9,222 nt of DNA from CAZSIA01 sp045126355 (lineage in GTDB: Bacteria; Bacillota_I; Bacilli_A; Acholeplasmatales; Anaeroplasmataceae): the NCBI GenBank assembly GCA_045126355.1, contig JBGVOE010000018.1, positions 1 to 9,222 of the forward strand, read 5' to 3'. Of this stretch, positions 1 through 4,877 are shown in pieces; position 1 is the stretch's first letter, and each line of letters starts with the position of its first letter. The notes beneath the pieces were generated by a model, which was not told the origin of the DNA, did not search any database, and worked only from the letters and a program-made list of their open reading frames with translations. Position numbers and translations under genes: made by a program.

Positions 1-41
1 AACTTTTCATTGATACATATAGTTGAGAAAAAATATAATAA

Positions 42-65
42 AAACACGTTTTATCCAACGTGTTT
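42..65. terminator. Hairpin terminator, possibly bidirectional
   Basis: A perfect 9-bp stem (AAACACGTT / AACGTGTTT) closes a 6-base loop. Read on the minus strand it runs into TTTTTATTATATTTTTT; read on the plus strand it is followed by ATTATATTTTT. It lies downstream of the minus-strand ABC-transporter remnant, and may end both that unit and any plus-strand transcript entering from the left. The stem is rather AT-rich, so efficiency is uncertain. Confidence 0.5.
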
Positions 66-97
66 ATTATATTTTTCGAAAAAAATTAAGCTTTCAT

Positions 98-118
98 CTC
101 GGGTATTGAATATCCGAG
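98..118. repeat. Inverted repeat (9-bp stem, 3-base loop)
   Basis: CTCGGGTAT, loop TGA, ATATCCGAG forms a 9-bp stem with one G-T pair on the plus strand (an A-C mismatch on the minus strand). It is among the most GC-rich spots of this end of the window. On the minus strand the T-run (TTTTTTT) starts only about 12 bases after the stem, so it is not a standard intrinsic terminator. It could be a scar, a protein-binding palindrome, or part of a tandem terminator with the hairpin at 42-65. Confidence 0.35.
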
Positions 119-128
119 GATTCTCGCT

Positions 129-328
129 TTACATTCCTAAATTTTGTTGTGTTGTAGAATTTGTAACAGCATCAATAATAACTTTAGTAAAAAATGAAGA
201 TATTACTGGTACTGTTCCTAAACAAAGAGCGTTTGCTATATATAAGAAATATAGTTTACTCATTTTGTTTTTTTTTTAATTAATTTTATTTGATTCCATA
301 GTGTACTCATATGTGAATACTTTTTCAT
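129..328 (-). pseudogene. Remnant of an ABC transporter N-terminal membrane segment (frameshifted, truncated)
   Basis: Two short minus-strand ORFs meet at an ATGA overlap. The first, 328-260 (22 codons, ATG), encodes MKKYSHMSTLWNQIKLIKKK and ends just after a run of ten A (T10 at 268-277 on the plus strand). The second, 263-129 (44 codons), encodes a hydrophobic stretch containing YFLYIANALCLGTVPVISSF followed by FTKVIIDAV. One extra A in the run would fuse them into a 66-residue product of the kind 'LWNQIKLIKK..K.YFLYI.NAL..G..P.iS.FFTKvIIDA', which resembles the start and first transmembrane helix of ABC exporter membrane domains. That resemblance is my recognition, not a search result. The frame then stops at TAA (129-131), although a further 25 codons stay open to 51. 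A normal family member has 500-600 residues, so this is a decayed or truncated gene, or less likely a pair of genuine small peptides. A TATACA-17-TATAAT promoter lies upstream. Confidence 0.45.
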
Positions 329-462
329 TTAAATCACTTTCTCTCATTTTAAATTGAAATAATTATACTACTAATCGTGTTATATGTATATATACTTAAC
401 TGAGTATAACGTTTTCTTGAAAACAATATTTTTATCTTACAAAGTGATATTGTTATGTATAT
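329..462. other. Intergenic AT-rich spacer without a recognised gene
   Basis: Apart from the candidate promoter at 362-390, this stretch has only weak palindromes. GTTTTC-TT-GAAAAC lies at 411-424. An 8-bp stem (AACAATAT/ATATTGTT on the minus strand) with a 15-base loop follows the end of the small Cys-rich gene, and runs only into TTC. That stem could be a poor terminator. I see no supported coding sequence here. Confidence 0.4.
362..390 (-). promoter_or_regulatory. Possible sigma-A promoter for the ABC-transporter remnant
   Basis: On the minus strand a -35 TATACA (390-385), a 17-base spacer and a perfect -10 TATAAT (367-362) lie about 33 bases upstream of the ATG at 328. The -35 matches TTGACA at four of six positions. 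In DNA this AT-rich such matches arise by chance, so support is moderate. Confidence 0.35.
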
Positions 463-699
463 TTACTCTTCCTTTTCAATTTTAAACACATTTATAGTGT
501 CAACATCTGGGCAACAAAAACAATTGCTTTTTAATTTGCCATCATATCTTAAAATATCAATCATCGGAAAAAGCACATGTGCTGCCATAGGACACAATTT
601 TCCTCTTTCTGTATCAAAATCAAATGTATCTCCTACTTTATGACCTCTATGACATGGACAATTACCTTTTTGATCTACAATAGTAATTTTTATTTTCAT
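463..699 (-). CDS. TIGR04076-type small Cys-rich protein
   Basis: This 78-residue protein has the layout I associate with the TIGR04076 family: a short beta strand (MKIKITIVDQ), a Cys pair plus GHKVGDTFDFD (residues 14-29), LCPMAAHVLFPMIDILRY (35-52), a Cys cluster (60, 62, 63) in CFCCPD, and a final strand (NVFKIEK). The six Cys and the CP/CCPD motifs suggest metal binding or redox chemistry, but the family has no established function. The ATG overlaps the TGA of the upstream kinase gene by four bases (ATGA, 696-699). An SD (GAGGGG, about 6 bases upstream) lies inside the kinase's last codons, so the two are co-transcribed and probably translationally coupled. The family call is from memory of its motifs; the gene itself is secure. 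Confidence 0.85.
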   Translation of the reverse strand: MKIKITIVDQKGNCPCHRGHKVGDTFDFDTERGKLCPMAAHVLFPMIDILRYDGKLKSNCFCCPDVDTINVFKIEKEE

Positions 700-1559
700 A
701 ATTTCCCCTCACATATATACCTTTCAATATCTACACCAAAAAATTTTTCATCTTTATATAAATTATCTAAAATAATGTCTCGAGTAACTTGCATTGCGTG
801 TTTTGTAGCATCTTCTAAAGATTTATCATTTAACACATCACTAATTAAAATACTCGAGAAAATATCTCCAGTACCTGGAAAACGAACATCAACTAAATCA
901 AATTCTATAATAAAGAAATTATCTTTAGTGTTATCATAACCAATTACACAATTCTTACTATCTACAAATGAACTTGTTATTACGACTGATTTAGCACCTA
1001 AAATTCTTAATCGTTTTATTAATTCCTGAGCTTCTTCAATGGTTAAATTTTTCTTAGAACATAAACCATCAACCAAATAACAAGCTTCAGTATAATTAGG
1101 TATTAATATATCAGCATATGAAGATAATTTACGCATAATCTGAATATTTAATTCTGTCATTCCATTATATAATTTTCCTTCATCTCCCATTATAGGATCA
1201 ACTACAACTAACAACTTTTCTTTATCTTGGTTGTTAATTAATTTTTCAATAATATCAATTTGTTTAGGATTAACCATAAATCCTGTTGATATACAATCAA
1301 ATTTAAAACCTAAAGAATTCCATATATCAACAGTTCTTTCCATATATTCAGTAGTATCTAATATATCAAATTTTCCAAAATCTAAAGTATTAGAAACTAA
1401 TGCGGTAGGCAATGAAGCAACATTAATTCCATTAACGGATAGAAATGGAATCATTGCGGATAATGCTATTTTACCTACACCAGGCATATCATTTACACAA
1501 CATATCTTTTTATTATTTGATTGTGTTTTTATTGTTTTTTCATTCTCTCTTTCATCCAT
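696..1559 (-). CDS. Pyridoxal/pyridoxamine kinase-like protein (ribokinase superfamily)
   Basis: The 287-residue protein belongs to the PfkB/ribokinase superfamily and most resembles PdxY/pyridoxamine-kinase-like proteins, which phosphorylate the 5'-hydroxyl of vitamin B6 vamers with ATP in the salvage route to pyridoxal phosphate. Seen in the sequence: NDMPGVGKIALSAMIP (23-38, family ND.sGvGk.sl...P), LPTALVSN (50-57), VDPIMGD (120-126), IPNYTEA (153-159, family PN.TEA) and PGTGD (228-232), with D232 as the expected catalytic base in the anion hole. The length is usual for the family, with about 17 extra polar residues before the first strand. The ATG at 1559 is chosen because GGAGGA (1570-1565) sits just upstream. 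Its TGA overlaps the next gene. Substrate could equally be a related hydroxymethylpyrimidine, since ThiD and PdxK-type enzymes are hard to separate by eye. Confidence 0.85.
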   Translation of the reverse strand: MDERENEKTIKTQSNNKKICCVNDMPGVGKIALSAMIPFLSVNGINVASLPTALVSNTLDFGKFDILDTTEYMERTVDIWNSLGFKFDCISTGFMVNPKQIDIIEKLINNQDKEKLLVVVDPIMGDEGKLYNGMTELNIQIMRKLSSYADILIPNYTEACYLVDGLCSKKNLTIEEAQELIKRLRILGAKSVVITSSFVDSKNCVIGYDNTKDNFFIIEFDLVDVRFPGTGDIFSSILISDVLNDKSLEDATKHAMQVTRDIILDNLYKDEKFFGVDIERYICEGKL

Positions 1560-1593
1560 AAAAATCCTCCATGTCTAGTAAAATTCCTTAAAA

Positions 1594-1599
1594 ATTATA
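1594..1599 (-). promoter_or_regulatory. Candidate -10 box for the kinase operon
   Basis: A perfect TATAAT lies 35 bases upstream of the kinase ATG, just after the terminator of the XRE/coiled-coil unit. No good -35 is present at 16-18 bases (TATACT at 17), and that place falls inside the terminator stem. The -10 is therefore plausible but the promoter is incomplete. Confidence 0.35.
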
Positions 1600-1610
1600 C
1601 CTCGTTTTGC

Positions 1611-1638
1611 AAAAAAAGTATAGAATAATCTATACTTT
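1611..1638 (-). terminator. Intrinsic terminator of the XRE modules
   Basis: On the minus strand a perfect 10-bp stem (AAAGTATAGA / TCTATACTTT) with a 4-base loop (TTAT) is followed by TTTT and GC. It begins 13 bases after the stop of the 299-aa gene (1651). It separates the regulator modules from the kinase gene. Confidence 0.75.
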
Positions 1639-1650
1639 ACTTAATCTCAT

Positions 1651-2550
1651 TTAATTAGTTTCTTTCTTTTGAATAATATGGTTGAAAACTCTTTTTACAT
1701 CTTTTTTATCTAAAAATGGATATAACGTACTCATTTCAACATCTTGATATTTTCCATTTAAGTATTCATCTACTAATTTTGATAAACATTCTTGAGATAC
1801 AAATGGAGCTAATGCTACAATTGGATATTTACAATCTTTACCTTCGATTACAAATTGCATGAATAATTTATCACAATCTTTTTTATCTAAGAATGGAAAT
1901 ACCATAACCAAACTTAAATCTTTATATTCATCAGACTCAGCTAATATTTTATCTACTAATTCATATAAATCTTCTTTATCCATAAATGGTAGTGCAGTAA
2001 CTAAACTATTAACTTTACTGTTGTTTTTGCCTCCGAATGCACCGCTGAAAATATTTCCAAACATTTTACCATAGTCTTTTCCCATATTACTAAAATCTTT
2101 TCCTAAATGAATTTTCTTTTCATTAACTTTTATTGTTACTGGTTCATCGTCATCATCTATATCTTCTAGTTCTTCAATAAGTTCTTCTACTTGATCTTCC
2201 ATTTCATCTAATTCATCTTCAAGTGAGTCTAATTTTGATTCCAAATCTTCATCAGATAAATCTTTATAACCTTCTAATTCGATTTTTATTTCTTCTAATC
2301 TAGTTAAAATTGTTTGCTTGCTATCTACATCAACCTCATCAAGATGGTCTATTATTTCTTCTACTTTTTCATTTAATTCTTCAAGTTTTTCAGCAAGCTC
2401 TTCTAGTTCTTCTAACTTTTCTTCAAATTCTTCTTTTTCATCGTCACTTGAGAATATTAATTCATCTTTTTTTGGATAAGCTAACGCTTCTTCAAAACTA
2501 ATTGGTTCATAAACCACTTTACCATCAATAATTACTTTTTTTAATATCAT
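1651..2550 (-). CDS. Acidic coiled-coil protein with four ~30-residue PFLDKKD repeats
   Basis: The function is unknown. The 299-residue protein has four parts. Residues 1-35 form a short N-terminal domain (MILKKVIIDGKVVYEPISFE). Residues 36-135 are a very acidic, Glu/Leu-rich stretch (EEFEEKLEELEELAEKLEEL) with heptad spacing, predicted coiled coil. Residues 150-175 are a Gly/Phe/Asn-rich linker (GKMFGNIFSGAFGG). The C-terminus holds four repeats with Pro-Phe at about 188, 219, 249 and 278 (LPFMDKEDLYELV, FPFLDKKDCDKLF, APFVSQECLSKLV, YPFLDKKDVKRVF), period 29-31. There is no signal peptide or membrane helix, so it is probably cytosolic. Its ATG overlaps the TGA of the upstream XRE gene (ATGA), with SD AAGGATG. 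The upstream regulator ends in two weaker copies of the same repeat, so the two proteins probably interact or act in one response. The repeats could be alpha-helical hairpins used for oligomerisation. Confidence 0.85.
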   Translation of the reverse strand: MILKKVIIDGKVVYEPISFEEALAYPKKDELIFSSDDEKEEFEEKLEELEELAEKLEELNEKVEEIIDHLDEVDVDSKQTILTRLEEIKIELEGYKDLSDEDLESKLDSLEDELDEMEDQVEELIEELEDIDDDDEPVTIKVNEKKIHLGKDFSNMGKDYGKMFGNIFSGAFGGKNNSKVNSLVTALPFMDKEDLYELVDKILAESDEYKDLSLVMVFPFLDKKDCDKLFMQFVIEGKDCKYPIVALAPFVSQECLSKLVDEYLNGKYQDVEMSTLYPFLDKKDVKRVFNHIIQKKETN

Positions 2551-2999
2551 ATCTTATCATCCTTACTTATAAAATTTTGTTCTCCCGGAGTTAATTTTGG
2601 ATATAAATCATCCATTTTTGTTTCTAATCTTCCTTCTTTAATAGCTTTTAATACCATTGTTCTTTCAATAGGAGAAAATTGATAGAATACTTCAGAAAGA
2701 TTAACTTTAATATTACCATCGATAACACTTTGTACTACAAACAATCTATTACGACCTTTGAATATATCGTTCTCATCAACATATATTTCATCATTTAAGC
2801 ATAATAGTTCTTCAAATGTGATTTCAAATAGTTTACATAATTCCAACAATACGTCTATTGAGGGAACTCCTGTTCCATTTTCCCATTTGCTTACAAGTTG
2901 TCTTGATACAAAGAGTTTTTCAGCAATATCATCTTGTGTTAGATTTTGTTCTTTACGATATTTTATTATCTTGGATCCAACTTTAACAAAATCTATCAT
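2547..2999 (-). CDS. XRE-family regulator with C-terminal repeat domain
   Basis: A 150-residue cytosolic DNA-binding protein. Residues 7-66 are a Cro/C1-type helix-turn-helix: IIKYRKEQNLTQDDIAEKLF, then VSRQLVSKWENG and VPSIDVLLELCKLFEITFEELL. After a linker (DIFKGRNR) the C-terminus has two degenerate repeats, LSEVFYQFSPIERTMVLKAI (101-120) and MDDLYPKLTPGEQNFI (129-144), about 28 residues apart. They recall the PFLDKKD repeats of the next gene. The frame extends 18 codons further upstream, but I choose the ATG at 2999 because AAGGAGG stands 9 bases before it and the protein then begins directly with the HTH domain. It is coupled to the coiled-coil gene by an ATGA overlap. A promoter and an operator-like palindrome lie at 3025-3070, suggesting autoregulation. 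No metabolite-binding domain is recognisable. Confidence 0.85.
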   Translation of the reverse strand: MIDFVKVGSKIIKYRKEQNLTQDDIAEKLFVSRQLVSKWENGTGVPSIDVLLELCKLFEITFEELLCLNDEIYVDENDIFKGRNRLFVVQSVIDGNIKVNLSEVFYQFSPIERTMVLKAIKEGRLETKMDDLYPKLTPGEQNFISKDDKI

Positions 3000-3024
3000 T
3001 GCTACCAACCTCCTTACACTAAAA

Positions 3025-3053
3025 ATTATAAAAGGATTAATAATTAAAGTCAC
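3025..3053 (-). promoter_or_regulatory. Promoter of the second XRE module
   Basis: The minus strand has -35 GTGACT (3053-3048), a 17-base spacer and a perfect -10 TATAAT (3030-3025), about 25 bases before the start codon at 2999. Transcription would start just ahead of the AAGGAGG ribosome site. The operator-like palindrome at 3052-3070 overlaps the upstream edge of the -35. No terminator separates this promoter from the module-A genes, so read-through is also likely. Confidence 0.55.
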
Positions 3054-3070
3054 GCTACTGAAAGTTGCGT
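3052..3070. promoter_or_regulatory. Operator-like palindrome upstream of the second XRE gene
   Basis: ACGC-T-ACT-GAA-AGT-T-GCGT is a 19-bp inverted repeat with single mismatches at the T-T positions. Its core CTACTGAAAGTTG (3055-3067) matches the 13-bp sites ahead of the first XRE gene (CGACTAATAGTTG, CAACTAACGGTTG) in the pattern C-N-ACT-R-A-N-R-GTTG. It touches the -35 of the promoter, a fitting place for repression. That an XRE protein binds here is inference. Confidence 0.5.
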
Positions 3071-3082
3071 TTAATAAATGTT

Positions 3083-3340
3083 TTAAATTTTAATAAGTAC
3101 TTGATTGTCTCCAGAACTTACTTCAAGTAAAGTAAAATGTCCTTGTTTTTTAATATACTTTTTTAGATTTTTATAAATTATTGGTAATGATTTCATTAAT
3201 GGTTCAATATCTATATTTATATCTTTCTTATTACTATTTAATTTAATAATATAATTCAATACAAATTTTGATTTTAATAATGATGTTGGGAACCAAAGTT
3301 TGATTCCATGACCATCAGCTGATTTTATATATATTTTCAT
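3083..3340 (-). CDS. Small stand-alone 'SADG' domain protein, partner of the first XRE protein
   Basis: This 85-residue protein has no characterised function that I know of. It opens with a strand and loop, MKIYIKSADGHGIKLWFP (1-18), has a helical middle (residues about 19-66), and closes with HFTLLEVSSGDNQVLIKI (68-85). The same layout (strand, SADGD, xLxxP, helices, LVEVESADGD, strand) forms the C-terminal half of the upstream XRE protein, so it looks like a free, diverged copy of that domain. The ATG at 3340 follows the upstream TAA after a single base and has no good SD of its own (GTAGAA only). Translation therefore probably depends on re-initiation after the XRE gene, which would tie their ratio. 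A hetero-oligomer of the two proteins is possible but unproven. Confidence 0.8.
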   Translation of the reverse strand: MKIYIKSADGHGIKLWFPTSLLKSKFVLNYIIKLNSNKKDINIDIEPLMKSLPIIYKNLKKYIKKQGHFTLLEVSSGDNQVLIKI

Positions 3341-3341
3341 A

Positions 3342-3833
3342 TTATTCTACTGTAATAGATACTGTATCGCCATCAGCTGATTCTACTTCAACTAATTTAC
3401 CAATAACACCTGCATTAATTAACATAAACACTTGATTAAAGTCGATATTTTTTAATGCGTCCTTACCATTAATATTTGGAAGTTCCATGCCTGCATCAAT
3501 ACATAATTTAATTATAGATAGTGGAATATTAACCTTTACTTTATCGCCATCAGCACTAAGAACATTAATCTTTAATAGCATTGAATTAATGTCTTTTCTT
3601 TCCGCCTCAGGAATAATTTTAGTTTGTTCAACTTCTCTTCCTAATAATTCGTCTAATGATACGTTTAATATATCAGCTAATAATGGAAGAGTAGATATAT
3701 CAGGAACTGATAAATCATTTTCCCATTTACTAACTGCTTGTGCGCTGATATTTACCTTTTCAGCAATTTCATCTTGTTTTAGTCCTAGATTCTTTCTAAG
3801 TCTTACAAATCTTTGTCCAAATGTTTCTTTCAT
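3342..3833 (-). CDS. XRE-family regulator with C-terminal SADGD (SHOCT/YvlB-like) domain
   Basis: A 163-residue protein. Residues 5-64 are a Cro/C1-type HTH: RFVRLRKNLGLKQDEIAEKV, then ISAQAVSKWEND and LSVPDISTLPLLADILNVSL. After a linker (70-85) comes a domain that starts LKINVLSADGDKVKVNIPLS (87-106), continues with two or three helices, and ends GKLVEVESADGDTVSITVE (145-163). Such C-termini are common in small Bacillota proteins related to the YvlB/SHOCT-like group and are thought to mediate assembly rather than catalysis. The family link is from motif memory. The start is set by GGAGGA about 7 bases before the ATG. Upstream is a promoter with operator-like repeats, one between -35 and -10, the classic layout of an autorepressor. 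The next gene follows after one base. Confidence 0.85.
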   Translation of the reverse strand: MKETFGQRFVRLRKNLGLKQDEIAEKVNISAQAVSKWENDLSVPDISTLPLLADILNVSLDELLGREVEQTKIIPEAERKDINSMLLKINVLSADGDKVKVNIPLSIIKLCIDAGMELPNINGKDALKNIDFNQVFMLINAGVIGKLVEVESADGDTVSITVE

Positions 3834-3902
3834 TTTTCTTTCCTCCGTTTTTGTAACTTCATTTGTATCTTAATTTTATTATTATTTTAAAGCTTTTTTA
3901 AG

Positions 3903-3915
3903 CGACTAATAGTTG
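3903..3915. promoter_or_regulatory. Operator-like site 1 (downstream of promoter)
   Basis: CGACTAATAGTTG matches the pattern C-N-ACT-R-A-N-R-GTTG found in two other sites (3945-3957 and 3055-3067). Its centre is 20 bp from site 2 and 42 bp from site 3, about whole numbers of helix turns, so a bound protein could sit on one face of the DNA. It would lie in the early transcribed region of the first XRE gene. Confidence 0.45.
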
Positions 3916-3917
3916 TT

Positions 3918-3939
3918 TTAATAACTTTATGGTTGTTAA
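3918..3939. promoter_or_regulatory. Operator-like site 2 (over the transcription start)
   Basis: TTAATAAC, six bases, GTTGTTAA is an imperfect inverted repeat (one mismatch per arm) that includes the GGTTG half of the operator pattern. Its left half is degenerate compared with sites 1 and 3. It lies directly downstream of the -10, so binding would cover the start point. Confidence 0.35.
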
Positions 3940-3967
3940 TTATACAACTAACGGTTGATTATCAATA
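3939..3967 (-). promoter_or_regulatory. Promoter of the first XRE module, with operator in the spacer
   Basis: On the minus strand the -10 is a perfect TATAAT (3944-3939). The -35 is either TATTGA (3967-3962, 17-base spacer) or TTGATA (3965-3960, 15-base spacer). The spacer is filled by the inverted repeat CAACTAACGGTTG (plus-strand 3945-3957), which abuts the -10. A protein bound there would block RNA polymerase. The start codon is about 100 bases downstream, leaving a long 5' leader that carries sites 1 and 2. Confidence 0.6.
3945..3957. promoter_or_regulatory. Operator-like site 3 (between -35 and -10)
   Basis: CAAC-TAACG-GTTG is a perfect 4-bp inverted repeat around a 5-base centre, the best of the related sites. 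It occupies the promoter spacer of the first XRE gene. Binding by either of the two XRE proteins encoded just downstream is the natural inference. Confidence 0.5.
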
Positions 3968-4045
3968 TCATATTAAAAAAAACTTTTTTTCTAGCATAAA
4001 TATATAATAAGTAACTATCATGTGTTTTAGTTCTCAATCGAAAAT

Positions 4046-4087
4046 ATAATAAAAAAGCTATTTGAATTTAAAAACTCATAATAGCTT
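4046..4087 (-). terminator. Terminator of the ATPase/TOPRIM operon
   Basis: On the minus strand AAGCTATT (4087-4080) and AATAGCTT (4062-4055) form a perfect 8-bp stem around a 17-base loop, followed by TTTTTATTATATTTT. The left arm lies in the last codons of the TOPRIM gene and its stop is in the loop. The loop is longer than usual, but position and T-run fit an intrinsic terminator. Confidence 0.6.
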
Positions 4088-4877
4088 CATTATATTTACT
4101 AATTACATCATTATAATAATTTCTTCCAAAATAATATATGAAAATAAAAATTGAAGTGCATAAAATTGCAATTTCTTTATTATCAACATAATTATATTCA
4201 CCATCTAGAATATTTTTTCCTTCAACCAAATTAATAAATTCTTCATAGTTTGGAATTTCATATTTTCCATTAGCAACATAATTTGCTTTCATTAAATTTT
4301 GGATAAATATTAGTTCAAAATCTTCTAATGTGTATTTGCTATAATTTTTTGATGTACCTCTTTTATCAACTAGTGATTTATATTTTAAATCTTTAACCAA
4401 CTCAACAGATACTGTTAATTCCTTATAATTTACATAAGGTAACGGTTCTTTATAATCTCTAAATGATTCTATCATTGGATAATTTATTAGCAATAAACCA
4501 TTATCTGTTTCGTTTGAAAAATAATTCATCATTTTCAATAAAATTTCTTTTTTATTTTCAAAATGATTATCTTGATATTCAAAATCAAACAATAAGTAAA
4601 TATATGGATACTTTTGATCAAGTTTAGCTAAATCATCAGTTCTATTATTATCTTTTAAAATTTGTTTTAATACTTCAATAGTCGATGTAGAGTCATCTTC
4701 AAAATCTGCGTTTAAATTTTCAATGGTTTGGTAAAGGGAATAAATATTCGTACCTAGATGAACAATTTGAAGCCCTGAAGTTTCGTTCCATTTAACTTTT
4801 CCAATTTGTTCAAAAATTTTTGGTTCTGTTTTTTTACCTTCAACTATTAAAAGTATTTTATTCTGTGAATGCACCAT
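4068..4877 (-). CDS. TOPRIM-like protein of an AbiL/RloAB-type defence pair
   Basis: A 269-residue protein, probably the nuclease or RNA/DNA-acting effector partner of the preceding ATPase. The N-terminus KILLIVEGKKTEPKIFEQI (7-25) is the TOPRIM first strand with its Glu (E13) and recalls RloB/AbiLii 'vcEGekTEp.yf'. YIYLLFDFEYQD (92-103) gives the acidic second motif as D98-x-E100 plus D103 rather than the usual DxD. INYPMIESF (131-139) is a further conserved-looking block, and the C-terminal half is mixed helical with a hydrophobic stretch (ILCTSIFIFIYYF, 238-250). I choose the ATG at 4877: it gives the VEG motif near residue 12, and GGAG lies 13 bases upstream. The frame opens earlier at a GTG (4934) inside the ATPase gene. 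The overlap with the ATPase is 20 bases, so translation is probably coupled. Family assignment is inference; PARIS AriB and OLD-type TOPRIMs are alternatives. Confidence 0.75.
   Translation of the reverse strand: MVHSQNKILLIVEGKKTEPKIFEQIGKVKWNETSGLQIVHLGTNIYSLYQTIENLNADFEDDSTSTIEVLKQILKDNNRTDDLAKLDQKYPYIYLLFDFEYQDNHFENKKEILLKMMNYFSNETDNGLLLINYPMIESFRDYKEPLPYVNYKELTVSVELVKDLKYKSLVDKRGTSKNYSKYTLEDFELIFIQNLMKANYVANGKYEIPNYEEFINLVEGKNILDGEYNYVDNKEIAILCTSIFIFIYYFGRNYYNDVISKYNEAIMSF

Noticed and set aside
10..279. Plus-strand 89-residue ORF starting at TTG
   Set aside because: It has no SD, starts with TTG, contains the 42-65 hairpin, ends in a poly-T translated as Phe, and lies opposite the ABC-transporter-like reading on the minus strand. 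I treat it as a shadow.
577..939. Plus-strand 120-residue ORF
   Set aside because: It lies opposite the kinase and Cys-rich genes, has a low-complexity Ser/Ile/Phe composition typical of antisense frames, and has no ribosome site.
2310..2501. Plus-strand Leu/His-rich ORF
   Set aside because: It is the complement of the Glu-rich coiled-coil coding region (GAA/GAG runs read as TTC/CTT), so an antisense artefact.
1651..3833. Classical toxin-antitoxin pairs with XRE antitoxins
   Set aside because: The regulator-first order and coupling suggest it, but neither partner has a recognisable toxin motif (HipA, RelE, HigB, Fic, PIN), and the partners appear to share domains with the regulators.
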